Shown here piece by piece: positions 1 to 7,538 of a stretch of 52,264 bases of DNA. The position numbers and the translations under genes are program-made. Source of the DNA: a virus. Location of the stretch: positions 1-52,264 of IMG/VR virus record IMGVR_UViG_3300030419_005497. One strand, written 5' to 3'. The notes under the pieces were generated by a model, which was not told where the DNA came from, did not search any database, and was given only the letters and a program-made list of their open reading frames with translations. Each line of letters begins with the position of its first letter. Positions within the stretch are counted from its first letter, which is position 1.

Positions 1-53
1 ATGTCTTGGATGTAGCCGCCCTCAATCCATACCATGAATTTAAGATTCTTCAT
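1..53 (-). CDS. Partial hypothetical protein, N-terminus only
   Basis: An ATG at 53 follows a strong GGAGGAG ribosome site, and 17 codons (MKNLKFMVWIEGGYIQD) run off the left edge of the window. It starts directly after the stop of the gene at 54-275, so it continues the same leftward operon. The visible part is too short to assign to a family. Confidence 0.6.
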   Translation of the reverse strand, partial: MKNLKFMVWIEGGYIQD

Positions 54-275
54 TTACTCCTCCAACATCTCTTTTAGTTTCTTATCGCCTTGGGTGATGA
101 TCAAATCATCCTCCATTACATCGTTGTAATAATCTTGCATTTGATAAGTAGCCTCAAAGATTTCATCGCAATCCTCAACGCTTCTTTGATCGGCGGTGCA
201 GAGTCCCATCATACAGGAATCTCCGTAAAGCCGAGCGGCTTCCAATACTATCTCCATTGCTTCTTTATTGGTCAT
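54..275 (-). CDS. Small acidic phage protein, NKEA-type N-terminus
   Basis: This 73-residue acidic protein begins MTNKEAMEIVLEAARL. The same opening recurs in the small genes at 6124-6354 and 14929-15099, so it belongs to a paralogous set inside this genome. The body is predicted helical, with two Met-Cys clusters and no catalytic motif. The start ATG overlaps the region of the upstream stop and sits just after a GGAGGACTAA sequence that also precedes other genes of this kind. Function is unknown. Confidence 0.75.
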   Translation of the reverse strand: MTNKEAMEIVLEAARLYGDSCMMGLCTADQRSVEDCDEIFEATYQMQDYYNDVMEDDLIITQGDKKLKEMLEE

Positions 276-404
276 TTAGTCCTCCAATAAATAGTTTTTT
301 GCTGACTCAATTACTTTTTGATAATACTCATTATCTTCTGGCTCGAAACCATCAAGGCAATCTTGAATAGCACACAAACCGTCGATTGATTCTTCTTTGG
401 TCAT
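276..404 (-). CDS. Small acidic protein (42 aa), NKEA-type relative
   Basis: This 42-residue ORF starts MTKEESIDGLCAIQDCL and ends in TAA immediately before the ATG of the next gene. Its ATG overlaps the TGA of the gene at 401-595 (ATGA). It is acidic, and its N-terminus resembles the MTNKEA proteins. Tight coupling on both sides supports translation. Function is unknown. Confidence 0.6.
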   Translation of the reverse strand: MTKEESIDGLCAIQDCLDGFEPEDNEYYQKVIESAKNYLLED

Positions 405-595
405 TTCGAGTGGTTCCTCATTGCTCCAAATGGTGTCGATACAAGTGGATACTGTAAGTCTCCCTTGGGGGTGTCTGCCTCCGCTTCCTCAACAGAATCG
501 TAAGGGCCGTTTAAGACGCATAACTCATCCTGAATCCAGAACTTCATTTCGCCTTTATGGGGTTTCTCAATGATTTCGTATAACTTGTTTTTCAT
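401..595 (-). CDS. Hypothetical protein (64 aa)
   Basis: I chose the ATG at 595 because it lies just after the TGA (597-599) of the upstream gene. A longer in-frame start at 637 would overlap that gene by 40 bases. The protein begins MKNKLYEIIEKPHKGEMKFW and looks like a small beta-rich domain. No family is recognised. Confidence 0.65.
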   Translation of the reverse strand: MKNKLYEIIEKPHKGEMKFWIQDELCVLNGPYDSVEEAEADTPKGDLQYPLVSTPFGAMRNHSK

Positions 596-596
596 A

Positions 597-806
597 TCAA
601 CTATAAAGATCGTATGCTTTTTTAAGTAAGGTGTCAAGATGTTTTTTTTCGTAATTATTATTCCTTAACATACCAGCCAGTTTAGAAAGTTCTATATACA
701 ATTCAGGGTCAAAATCTGCTCTTGCCACAAGTCTCCACTGTTTATCTCCATCTAGCTTTATCCAAGCAAGGCCCGGTTTTGCCCAAAGCATTATAGAGAG
801 GGTCAT
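597..806 (-). CDS. Hypothetical protein (69 aa)
   Basis: The protein starts MTLSIMLWAKPGLAWIKLDG. Its ATG overlaps the stop of the SprT-like gene by the ATGA arrangement, implying translational coupling. It has a Trp-rich N-terminal half and a basic helical C-terminal half. No family is recognised. Confidence 0.65.
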   Translation of the reverse strand: MTLSIMLWAKPGLAWIKLDGDKQWRLVARADFDPELYIELSKLAGMLRNNNYEKKHLDTLLKKAYDLYS

Positions 807-1294
807 GCTATCTTAATCTCTCCCTTCATTCCTCTGGCGCACCTGTGAAGATAAGTCGCGCCCTTTTTAATTTTATTGGCGACTTTAGTTCCGACATGGA
901 CAGTTGCCCCACAACCTTTGCAAATCGTTTTGATCTTCTTATGCACCCTAGCTGGGGTGGTTTCGTAAGAGTGACAACGGGAGGTAGGCCCACCGAGAAT
1001 CCGCATCACCTTTTTCCAGAATCCATTATGACCACATCTGCCGTAATGTCGCGTTGCGATGATGTGACCCATTTCATGAGTGACGGTTCTTTTGATAAAA
1101 TCTTTTTTATACTTCAAAAGCAAGTCCTTGTTCAGTCGAACTTTATTCTGGTATGAAAAAGCCTGTCCCGCAGTACGACCACGCAGATCATAAAGAACGG
1201 TTGGCATTGGTTTACGCTCGATGCCGTAATGCTCTGCTTCCACATAAAGGCAGCGTTTGATTTCTTCGGTGACTTGTTCGTATAGCGTTTGCAT
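803..1294 (-). CDS. SprT-like zinc metalloprotease domain protein
   Basis: At 163 residues this has the length of a minimal SprT/Spartan-type domain. A zinc-protease HEMGH motif lies at residues 73-77, followed by a GHNGFWKKVMRILGG segment typical of the family. A C-terminal zinc-ribbon-like region (CKGCG then a Cys near residue 154) is also family-typical. SprT domains in phages are common but mostly untested; the eukaryotic relatives cleave DNA-protein crosslinks. The protein is predicted cytoplasmic. It leads a leftward run of small coupled genes. The family assignment is firm and the substrate unknown. Confidence 0.88.
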   Translation of the reverse strand: MQTLYEQVTEEIKRCLYVEAEHYGIERKPMPTVLYDLRGRTAGQAFSYQNKVRLNKDLLLKYKKDFIKRTVTHEMGHIIATRHYGRCGHNGFWKKVMRILGGPTSRCHSYETTPARVHKKIKTICKGCGATVHVGTKVANKIKKGATYLHRCARGMKGEIKIA

Positions 1295-1312
1295 GGTTTT
1301 TTTATATCAAAA

Positions 1313-1444
1313 TTAAAGATCGCCGTCAAGGTTTTTCTTATGTTTTTCTTTTCTATTATAAGAACCCTTGCCCTTCTTTGTCCTATGCTCACGGGATGCA
1401 CTTCCCATGAAGCCTTCGGGGTTTACTCTCGCTTTTGTTTTCAT
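1313..1444 (-). CDS. Small, very basic phage protein (43 aa)
   Basis: The ORF runs from ATG at 1444 to TAA at 1313-1315. It encodes a Lys/Arg-rich peptide starting MKTKARVNPEGFMGSASREH and rich in KKGKGSYNRKEKHKK. Short basic proteins of this style recur in phage genomes and may bind nucleic acid; that is inference. A TTGTAC-type -35 box lies 29 bases before the ATG, the spacing also seen at other genes here. Confidence 0.6.
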   Translation of the reverse strand: MKTKARVNPEGFMGSASREHRTKKGKGSYNRKEKHKKNLDGDL

Positions 1445-1771
1445 GTGTTTATTAAACACTAAAAAAGACTTTAGTACAAGGATTATTTTCGTAAGTTATT
1501 CACACGTTTAGGGTCAATTACATACACTATTCAGGGTCGAAATTTTGAAAAAGTCCCTTTGGAAAATTATAACATGATTTTGTTTCGTATGTCAACACTA
1601 TTTTACTAACAAAAAAAGCCCTTGTTGTTAATAAGTTTATATTGACTATTAAATAAAAGTATGATCCGCGATACGAAAAAAAGTTTTCAAATAATGAAAA
1701 AAAAGCTTGGCATGAAAAGAATCTATGATAAGATTGATCTCAGTTAAGGGAATTACAAACCACTAAACATT
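1445..1771. promoter_or_regulatory. Divergent intergenic region with repeats and promoters
   Basis: This 327-base A+T-rich gap separates the leftward gene starting at 1444 from the rightward DUF932 gene at 1772. It contains two copies of an AGGGTCRA motif (1510-1517 and 1533-1540), a leftward -35-like box at 1474-1479, and the rightward promoter listed separately. No open reading frame of substance lies in it. Confidence 0.5.
1707..1734 (+). promoter_or_regulatory. Sigma70-like promoter for the DUF932 gene
   Basis: TTGGCA at 1707-1712 and TAAGAT at 1729-1734 are separated by 16 bases. This predicts a start near 1741 and a leader of about 30 bases before the ATG at 1772. It is the only obvious signal for this isolated rightward gene. 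Confidence 0.45.
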
Positions 1772-2695
1772 ATGCCAAAAATAATAAATCAAACTACTGA
1801 CTACGACTACGAAGTGACTACCCGTCCTTTGTACGACCTCACCCCTGAGCAAGTCACTTTGCTTCAGGACAATGACGCTGATGCCACTTTTGCTGGTGTC
1901 TACGGCAACTTCCGCGAAGATGTAGATTCTGCCTTGGGCATTGTCACTGAGCGTTACGCCCTAGTTCAAAACTCTGAAGTAGTAGGAAACATCGAGGAAT
2001 CTTTAGATCGCCGTGGACTGTTGGACATGGTTGAAAAGGATTTCAATGTAGTTGACTACGGCAAGCGTTTCTACGCTCGTTACAGCATCAAGAATCCCAA
2101 GTCTGAATTCAACTTCACCCCTGCAAAGGGCGACAATGTTGGAGTCAGTTTCACCTTTCAAAATAGCTTTGATTGCACAAAGCGTTTGAATGTGGCTCTT
2201 GGTTTCTTGCGCTTGGTTTGCACCAACGGCATGACTTCACTCTCTAAACAGTACGAAGTCAATTTCCGCCACCAAAACGGAATCAATGTTGGAGCAATCG
2301 GTGACGGCATCGACGCTGCACTGGACAAGCTCACCGACCAGACAAAGGTATTCCAGCGTCTCGCAAATACCGGAATCGACCATGAGAAGGGTTTGAACAT
2401 CCTTGAAAACCTCACCAAGAAAAAGGTGATCTCTGGCGCGGTACGCGATAACATCGCTGCAATCTGGAACGCGCAAGCTCAAGACGAAACCATTCACGAT
2501 GGTTTGGACAGGGATCGCAACCTGTGGAACCTCTACAACGCCGCGACTCAGCATATCACTCGCGTGATCGAGCCAAAGCGTTTCGAGCAAGCCTCCCGAC
2601 TCAGCGGGTCGATCCTGTCGGCCTTTGATCGGGCGGCGACCACTAAAAAGTTCTTGACTGACATCACCCAAGAGGCTAAAGTCGAGAACAACTAG
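1772..2695 (+). CDS. DUF932 family phage/plasmid protein
   Basis: The 307-residue protein matches the DUF932 pattern. An N-terminal VYGNFREDVDSALGIVTERYALVQN segment is followed by a beta-rich core with a SFDCTKRLNVALGFLRLVCTNGM region, where LVCTNGM is the most characteristic part. A helical C-terminal third follows. The family is widespread in phages and plasmids and its biochemical role is not established. The gene stands alone on the plus strand among leftward genes, has its own promoter, and ends in two tandem terminators. Its codon use is noticeably richer in C-ending codons than that of its neighbours, which would fit high expression. Confidence 0.85.
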   Translation: MPKIINQTTDYDYEVTTRPLYDLTPEQVTLLQDNDADATFAGVYGNFREDVDSALGIVTERYALVQNSEVVGNIEESLDRRGLLDMVEKDFNVVDYGKRFYARYSIKNPKSEFNFTPAKGDNVGVSFTFQNSFDCTKRLNVALGFLRLVCTNGMTSLSKQYEVNFRHQNGINVGAIGDGIDAALDKLTDQTKVFQRLANTGIDHEKGLNILENLTKKKVISGAVRDNIAAIWNAQAQDETIHDGLDRDRNLWNLYNAATQHITRVIEPKRFEQASRLSGSILSAFDRAATTKKFLTDITQEAKVENN

Positions 2696-2718
2696 GGGGA
2701 GCGATCTCCTAGTTTTTT
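2690..2718 (+). terminator. Rho-independent terminator overlapping the DUF932 stop
   Basis: AACTAGG (2690-2696, containing the TAG stop) pairs with CCTAGTT (2708-2714) and is followed by a run of six T residues (2713-2718). Confidence 0.75.
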
Positions 2719-2738
2719 GTACTGCTCATAACATTGGG

Positions 2739-2769
2739 GAGGGGGTCGAAAGATCCCCTCTTCTTTTTG
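2739..2769 (+). terminator. Second tandem terminator after DUF932
   Basis: GAGGGG (2739-2744) pairs with CCCCTC (2755-2760). Three further inner pairs close a GAAA tetraloop, and TTCTTTTTG follows. Two terminators in tandem would isolate the DUF932 transcript from the convergent leftward genes. Confidence 0.7.
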
Positions 2770-2784
2770 TCTAAAATTTTTTTT

Positions 2785-2874
2785 AGGGTCAATATACACA
2801 CACTATTTAGGGTCGAAAAATACTACGTACACGTACTATTTTTTAGGGTCGAAATTTAGTACGTACACGTACTA
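2785..2874. repeat. AGGGTCRAAA repeats with two tandem palindromes
   Basis: AGGGTCRA occurs at 2785-2792, 2809-2816 and 2845-2852. Between and after the copies are two palindromes sharing TACGTACACGTACTA: 2821-2838 (core TACGT-AC-ACGTA) and 2858-2873 (perfect AGTACGT-AC-ACGTACT). The same AGGGTC motif occurs at 1510, 1533 and 4992. The region lies between convergent genes, so it is unlikely to be an ordinary promoter. A protein-binding or replication role is inference. Confidence 0.6.
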
Positions 2875-2957
2875 CCTAGAGCCATTTTTTTTAGTATAAA
2901 AACCTTACGCATTTTTTCCCCCTTTATTTGGCCGAATCCTGAAAAGTGGGCGATTTT

Positions 2958-3314
2958 TTAATCTATGTAGTCATCACACTTCCATTCTAGAAGTTCAAGT
3001 ATATCTGAGAAGGTAGGAGTCGATGGTTTAAATTTTTTTGTAATCAAATCCTCAAGCTCACCCTTCTTTATTATTAGTGATGCCATATTACCAAAGCCAG
3101 TTTTATTTGATGCTATTATTTTTCTTTCTCCAAAATCTAATTCATAATACGTTTCACCCATGCACATTGATAACAATCCAGATTTATATTTAAAGTCAAC
3201 AAGGTAATTATCTGAGTGCGCTATCCAGTGTCCTTCATTCACCTGCATAGCAGAGGAGAAAACCATTCCCCCTCGCAACTGAGATCCAAACTCAACGTCC
3301 ACAAATTGCAGCAT
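2958..3314 (-). CDS. Hypothetical protein (118 aa)
   Basis: A predicted alpha/beta protein starting MLQFVDVEFGSQLRGGMVF. It overlaps the 3' end of the RuvB-like gene by 23 bases, which indicates an operon. No motif is recognised; the C-terminus is helical and acidic. A role linked to the neighbouring ATPase is possible but not shown. Confidence 0.65.
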   Translation of the reverse strand: MLQFVDVEFGSQLRGGMVFSSAMQVNEGHWIAHSDNYLVDFKYKSGLLSMCMGETYYELDFGERKIIASNKTGFGNMASLIIKKGELEDLITKKFKPSTPTFSDILELLEWKCDDYID

Positions 3315-4236
3315 AATCCTTGAGGTACTTCTGACCCGCCTTGGTTAAGCTGCGACCAGTTGGCTTCACTTGCATGAGACTCTTTTTAAGAAGGAAAATC
3401 TCAAGGTTAGTTCTAACGGCAGTTGCCTCCATGTCTAATTTGGAAGCAAGGTGAGTAAGGCTAAATTCAGTCCCACTCCCCAACGCTTGCAGTAACCGAA
3501 TCTCACTTGCGGTAAGGCCAAGGGGCTTTACATTAAGGAAATCACAAAGAGTGTCCCAATCTTTCATGGTCATGCTCTTTTTCTTACGAGCCTTTAGGTA
3601 GCTAAAGATACGATTGGCGTACTGAACCGCTTTGCGAGGCTCGTCACGGAGAACACTCGCGATACTCTCAAGGACTCCTTTCGCGAATTTGATCTTCGGC
3701 AAATTACCCTTGACGATTTTGGCAAGCTGATCGGGAGTGTAATGATCCAAGTCAATCTTCCAAAGGCGACTCATTAAAGCATGGAAAACCTTATGAGGCT
3801 CGGTTGTCGCAAACAAAAACGTGTGGCGAGTAAAATCAATTTGGATGTCAACATCGCCATGAGAATAACTGGTTCGGTTATTCTTATTGTCTGCAAGCAT
3901 AGTCAGAAGGGCAGTCTGAACATCCATCGGAAGCTCATGAGCCTCATCGATAAGGACGCAACACTCCCCGCCCATCACATCTCTGGCAATAACGTCAGCC
4001 ATAAACTGATCGAGGTTACGCCATGAGGAGGCGGTCTTGACCACGAACCTTTTAGTCGTCCGATGTTTCTGCATTGCGACTCCCAGCGCAGTAGCAAAAG
4101 CAGTCTTGCCATGACCGCGAGGCGCAATGAACATCAAATTGGGCAGAAGATTGCTATTCTTCCAATCATCAAACAAGAAGTTTAATGTTTTTCTAGGCCC
4201 ACGTTGACCTATGAACTCGGTGAATATATCTTTCAT
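3292..4236 (-). CDS. RuvB-like AAA+ ATPase with C-terminal winged helix
   Basis: The 314-residue protein has a Walker A APRGHGKTA at residues 39-47 and a Walker B VLIDEAH near 94-100. A sensor-1 FLFATTEPHKV and a sensor-2-like RDEPRKAVQYANRI follow. A C-terminal winged-helix domain ends in GRSLTKAGQKYL, the position where RuvB carries its PRGR...A motif. Domain order and length fit RuvB (about 335 residues). RuvB drives Holliday-junction branch migration with RuvA. No RuvA is visible here, so it may use the host partner or work as a clamp-loader-like ATPase in replication. The resemblance is clear; the exact role is not. Confidence 0.82.
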   Translation of the reverse strand: MKDIFTEFIGQRGPRKTLNFLFDDWKNSNLLPNLMFIAPRGHGKTAFATALGVAMQKHRTTKRFVVKTASSWRNLDQFMADVIARDVMGGECCVLIDEAHELPMDVQTALLTMLADNKNNRTSYSHGDVDIQIDFTRHTFLFATTEPHKVFHALMSRLWKIDLDHYTPDQLAKIVKGNLPKIKFAKGVLESIASVLRDEPRKAVQYANRIFSYLKARKKKSMTMKDWDTLCDFLNVKPLGLTASEIRLLQALGSGTEFSLTHLASKLDMEATAVRTNLEIFLLKKSLMQVKPTGRSLTKAGQKYLKDYAAICGR

Positions 4237-4275
4237 AATGTTATTTTGTATAATCTATTTGTATCAAATTTGAAA

Positions 4276-4563
4276 CTACCAGTCAACCTTATTCTTCTTG
4301 GGTAAGCTACTTACAGCTTCTTCGGTTGCCTCATCGTTCTTGGCATCGACGGTGACTTGGTTGTCCACAACGCTACGAGTTTTGTAGTCGGCGTTCATGG
4401 GCGATGTTTCTAGCTTCAAAACTTCAGCGAACTTCCTACTAATAGGAATCATCGCGTCAGAGCATCCCTTGTTGATCTTATTAAAAAGTTCGTCGGGCTT
4501 AACTAGAACAAAGCTGGTCGCTCCTTTGACCTTGCCTCTGTAATTTCCAGTTCTCTTACTCAT
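4276..4563 (-). CDS. Hypothetical protein (95 aa)
   Basis: The protein starts MSKRTGNYRGKVKGATSFVL and has a basic N-terminus, a central helical part and a polar tail. It has its own promoter-like signals just upstream and no ribosome site, suggesting a leaderless message. No family is recognised; it may be functionally tied to the RuvB-like protein encoded next. Confidence 0.65.
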   Translation of the reverse strand: MSKRTGNYRGKVKGATSFVLVKPDELFNKINKGCSDAMIPISRKFAEVLKLETSPMNADYKTRSVVDNQVTVDAKNDEATEEAVSSLPKKNKVDW

Positions 4564-4569
4564 GGATGT

Positions 4570-4598
4570 ATGTTAATTTATTTCGTAATTGATGTCAA
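4570..4598 (-). promoter_or_regulatory. Promoter giving a leaderless message
   Basis: Read leftward, TTGACA (4593-4598) is followed by a 17-base spacer and TAACAT (4570-4575). The predicted start falls on or next to the ATG at 4563. An A-tract lies upstream of the -35 box. Confidence 0.5.
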
Positions 4599-4610
4599 TG
4601 ATTTTTTTTC

Positions 4611-4802
4611 TTAATCATTAAATCTTTCTTCTGCTAATTCGTTAGTTAGTTTAACTACCTCTTTAGATACTCGATCCCACTGGGGGTCATCGTCTTTATG
4701 ATTGACGATGATTTCGTATTTCCATTTAGGTAGTGATTGAACGACATCGTTCCATGCCTTTTCGTATACTATGGCCGCAGGGGCTTGTCCAGTAGCTTTC
4801 AT
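4611..4802 (-). CDS. Small hypothetical protein (63 aa)
   Basis: The protein starts MKATGQAPAAIVYEKAWNDV. A TTGACT box (4833-4838) lies 30 bases before the ATG, the spacing shared with several other genes here. No motif or family is recognised. It is the first leftward gene after the long non-coding region. Confidence 0.55.
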   Translation of the reverse strand: MKATGQAPAAIVYEKAWNDVVQSLPKWKYEIIVNHKDDDPQWDRVSKEVVKLTNELAEERFND

Positions 4803-5047
4803 CTACATAGATCCTAAATCATTTAAATTTAAAGTCAATGTAAAAACATAATTATTTTCGTAAGTTTATTTAACTATAGAAAAGGATAGGTATAAACGCG
4901 AAAGAACCAAAATAATCCAAATTTAAAATGCAGTTATTCTACTATGAAAATAGCTGTCAAGTCAAGATATTTTTACAATAGAAAAACTTTCAGGGTCGAA
5001 AAATTTTCCTTGCATTTCTCTCTGTGTATATTTAGAATAGAAAAATG

Positions 5048-5381
5048 TTCGGAGTTAAAATGCACATTATTTCGCAGCCCAAAATCTTCGGAGTAATTTT
5101 TTAAAATTATTCAAATTTGGTTTGTCGATCATTTGTGATTGGCTAATTCGTTTGCCGATCATTATGTGCAGTTCTTGATTGGCAACGCATTATTTGGCCG
5201 CTCAAAATCTTCGGAGTATTTCGCGCTCCAGATTCTTCGGAGCTACATTATTTCGAGTGTGAAAATGTTCGGAGTTAATTTAAAATTATTTAAAATAGAT
5301 TCAAACCTAATTAATTTATATTTAAAATGCGGCTTACTTTATATGTATGTGCATTATTTCGAGCTTGTAATTCTTCGGAGT
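5048..5381 (+). repeat. Dispersed TTCGGAGT repeat array
   Basis: TTCGGAGT occurs at 5048, 5087, 5210, 5268 and 5374, with a TTCGGAGC variant at 5236 and an outlying copy at 5888, all in the same orientation. Several copies are preceded 15-25 bases earlier by CATTATTTCG or CATTATTTGG, giving a composite unit of about 35-40 bases. Spacing is irregular, so this is neither a simple tandem repeat nor a CRISPR array. Confidence 0.7.
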
Positions 5382-5861
5382 AAATCTGACCATACAGCAA
5401 GTGTGATAACTAATGAAATATATAATAGAAACAAGAAGGATATATATATAAACTCAAATATATTCCAGATCTTTTTCACTATGTAATCGAATCTAAATAA
5501 ATTAAAATAGGTTTTAGAATCTAATTTGAAATAAATAAAAGTTCGGCACTACCATATTCTAAATAATCCTAATTTAAATGATTAAGGTTAATCTCTTTAT
5601 GTCCCTGTATTACTGTATCTATATGTATATCGAACAATATCAATATATCTGTTCTGCTTGTATGCAATAAGATATGTATAAAAACAAAAATTGTATATTT
5701 TAAAATGCCCAAATTAAGCCTTTCATATATAGAAAAGAAAACAATTAGCCCCGAAATGTCCCTTTCTTATATATACAAAACAAAAAAGGAGAGGAAGTCT
5801 AAATCACCTTTTTAAACCTCCTCCCCTCTTGTCTCCACCCTGTTACCCCTTGGTAAAAGTT

Positions 5862-6075
5862 AAACCCATAGTGTTAAACGTGTGTTGTTCGGAGTTTTCT
5901 TCCGACTCTATTCTATGGGTTTAGTGGGATGCTAATTGGGGGGTCTAGCTATCCCACTTGTATCACTAAAGGAGGATCGCGGTCTACCTTGATGTGATAC
6001 TTTTTACGGTGTTCAATACAGGAATAACATAGTAGTCCCGTGCGCGGCTCTCCCACGCCTCTATTCCGTAAATTT
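5862..6075. ncRNA. Candidate structured RNA: consecutive long inverted repeats
   Basis: AAACCCATAG (5862-5871) pairs with CTATGGGTTT (5913-5922) and encloses TCGGA/TCCGA (5889-5893, 5901-5905). The next base begins AGTGGGAT (5923-5930), which pairs with ATCCCACT (5951-5958). GTATCAC (5960-5966) pairs with GTGATAC (5994-6000). A TTTACGG/CCGTAAA pairing follows. Perfect stems packed end to end are unlikely by chance in A+T-rich DNA. Strand and function are unknown; leftward transcription would match the neighbours. A DNA-level role such as an origin is an alternative. Confidence 0.45.
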
Positions 6076-6082
6076 CAAAGAT

Positions 6083-6114
6083 CAAAAAAACCTACAAATA
6101 TGTAAGATGTAGGT
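6083..6114 (-). terminator. Leftward rho-independent terminator
   Basis: On the minus strand ACCTACA pairs with TGTAGGT across an 11-base loop and is followed by a run of T residues (A residues 6084-6090 on the plus strand). It lies 10 bases past the stop of the gene at 6124 and ends the rIIA-rIIB transcription unit. Confidence 0.75.
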
Positions 6115-6123
6115 TGTGTAATG

Positions 6124-6354
6124 TCAAGCAATAAGTCTCTGTTTAACCTCGTAACACACCAACGAGTTGGGATCACGATAATTGGGATCACTGGGAGTGT
6201 TTTCTTCCATTACCTCATCGTGATAAAATTCCAACTGGTCTATTGCCTGTATCTCCTCGCTAGTTGCTGGCCCCTCTCTATAATCAAACGGATTCATATT
6301 GAGATTTAGCCTAGCAAGATTTAATACAATGCTTAATGCTTCTTTATTGTCCAT
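6124..6354 (-). CDS. Small acidic protein, NKEA-type N-terminus
   Basis: This 76-residue acidic protein starts MDNKEALSIVLNLARLNLNM, a paralogue by its opening of the proteins at 54-275 and 14929-15099. It overlaps the end of the rIIB-like gene by 11 bases and is the last gene before a terminator. Function is unknown. Confidence 0.72.
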   Translation of the reverse strand: MDNKEALSIVLNLARLNLNMNPFDYREGPATSEEIQAIDQLEFYHDEVMEENTPSDPNYRDPNSLVCYEVKQRLIA

Positions 6355-7210
6355 CGCTTAAAAGTCCTTTCACCAAGTCCTCTTTAGCTTGCTTGTAGCC
6401 TTCGTTGTAGCCTTGCTCTTTGCCAGAGTCATAGCCCTCATTGTAGTCGCTATCATCGTCCCAATCTGGATCTTCCTCTCCATCATAGTAATCGTCGGTA
6501 GCTTCAGTTTCGATAATGGTTTTAACCACTCCAACAACCTTATACTTCGCAGTACGCAACTTCTGGCAGTCGCAGTCATGCGGGACGCTAACAACGTCAG
6601 ACGGGTCGATTTGAACCGCCAATAAGTGACCTCCACCGGAGGCGTAACCATTGGCATACTCGTAGCTTCCAGCGTGGAAACCTTCACTACAACCGATGTT
6701 TGCATCGTCGCAGACGGTGTTTCGCGACATTTCGAGGGTTTGGCCGACAGAATTGTCGAATCTACCCGTGTGTCTGTCAGTGAAATTAGAATTCACTCCT
6801 TTATATGCAATAAAATCTCCTTCTGGAGTAATTGGCATATTCTTATGCTCTAAAAAGCGATAAAGCTCGCTTACAGCACGGCGGGAAGGGTTCTGCATCA
6901 GTTTGTCCAGAAAACGGATCAAACGCTTATACATTACCCCTTCAGACATACATCCGAGGATTTTATCGACCAGAACATTGTGAACTGGTTCGCCTTTGTA
7001 TAGAACTACTCCGCTTTCAACGGAAATGTTTCCATCGGTATAATCGACTACTGCTTTGCCTTGATCGAACATCTCTAGCAGACCATCGGTTTCTTCATTT
7101 AGCACTTTTTCCCTAATCTCTTTGAAAAGAGGGTGAGAATCAGTTGCTATATGAGTTTGAGAGTCCCAAAATACTGTGACTTTGGTATCTGTTATATTAT
7201 ATGCGTACAT
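6344..7210 (-). CDS. rIIB: rIIB-like protein
   Basis: The 288-residue protein follows an rIIA-like gene and carries the rIIB pattern: a region with LIRFLDKLMQNPSRRAVSEL, then FLEHKNMPITPEGDFIAYKGV, then a GFHAGSYEYANGYASGG segment near residue 180. The C-terminal tail is unusual: an acidic stretch rich in Asp and Tyr is followed by short repeats of the form YNEGY-x-GK/QA. In T4 the rII proteins act at the membrane in lysis timing and superinfection exclusion, although the precise mechanism is unsettled. Assignment rests on both sequence and adjacency. Confidence 0.85.
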   Translation of the reverse strand: MYAYNITDTKVTVFWDSQTHIATDSHPLFKEIREKVLNEETDGLLEMFDQGKAVVDYTDGNISVESGVVLYKGEPVHNVLVDKILGCMSEGVMYKRLIRFLDKLMQNPSRRAVSELYRFLEHKNMPITPEGDFIAYKGVNSNFTDRHTGRFDNSVGQTLEMSRNTVCDDANIGCSEGFHAGSYEYANGYASGGGHLLAVQIDPSDVVSVPHDCDCQKLRTAKYKVVGVVKTIIETEATDDYYDGEEDPDWDDDSDYNEGYDSGKEQGYNEGYKQAKEDLVKGLLSDGQ

Positions 7211-7281
7211 TTTCTTTTATCCCTTTGTATTACAACCTTTAATAAAGCTCAGAGTAAATTTCCCCTTAATGCCTTAATGCC

Positions 7282-7476
7282 TTAACTGTTTTTAAGATTA
7301 ATGTATTCTACGGTTTCAGTCAAGCACTTTTTTTCGTTATTCTGCCTAAAATAAATTTCGTCGTTCATCTCTCTTATAGTGTCCAAAACTTCAATTCCAT
7401 CTATGTTTTTTTCTACAATCAAAAAATATCCACCAATTTTTTGATAATAAATAAACTTTGCCCCGTTCCCATCCAT
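7282..7476 (-). CDS. Small hypothetical protein (64 aa)
   Basis: A strong AAAGGAGAT ribosome site precedes the ATG at 7476. The protein starts MDGNGAKFIYYQKIGGYFLI and looks like a compact beta-rich domain. It sits between the rIIA-like and rIIB-like genes. No family is recognised. Confidence 0.65.
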   Translation of the reverse strand: MDGNGAKFIYYQKIGGYFLIVEKNIDGIEVLDTIREMNDEIYFRQNNEKKCLTETVEYINLKNS

Positions 7477-7538
7477 TTTAATCTCCTTTTACATTGGTCT
7501 AATTGTTTGTGTTTTAAAATTGTTTAAATTTAAATTTA

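Larger units (their letters stand above)
4803..6123. other. Long non-coding region (1.3 kb) with repeats and structure
   Basis: This very A+T-rich stretch has no convincing gene. It holds the leftward promoter at 4833, one AGGGTCGAAA copy (4992-5001), an array of TTCGGAGT elements (5048-5381, plus one at 5888), a zone of inverted repeats (5862-6075) and a leftward terminator (6083-6114). The combination of repeats, structure and absence of genes is compatible with a replication origin or regulatory RNA locus. That interpretation is inference. Confidence 0.6.

Noticed and set aside
1132-1401. Minus-strand 89-residue ORF overlapping the SprT-like gene
   Set aside because: It overlaps most of the SprT-like start and the 43-residue basic protein in another frame and has no supporting motif.
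5048-5381. CRISPR array
   Set aside because: Repeats are short (8 bases), irregularly spaced and lack uniform spacers; no cas genes are visible.
5139-5486. Plus-strand 115-residue ORF in the non-coding region
   Set aside because: It runs through the TTCGGAGT repeats, is rich in hydrophobic and Asn/Ile residues expected from A+T-rich sequence, has no ribosome site and no recognisable domain.
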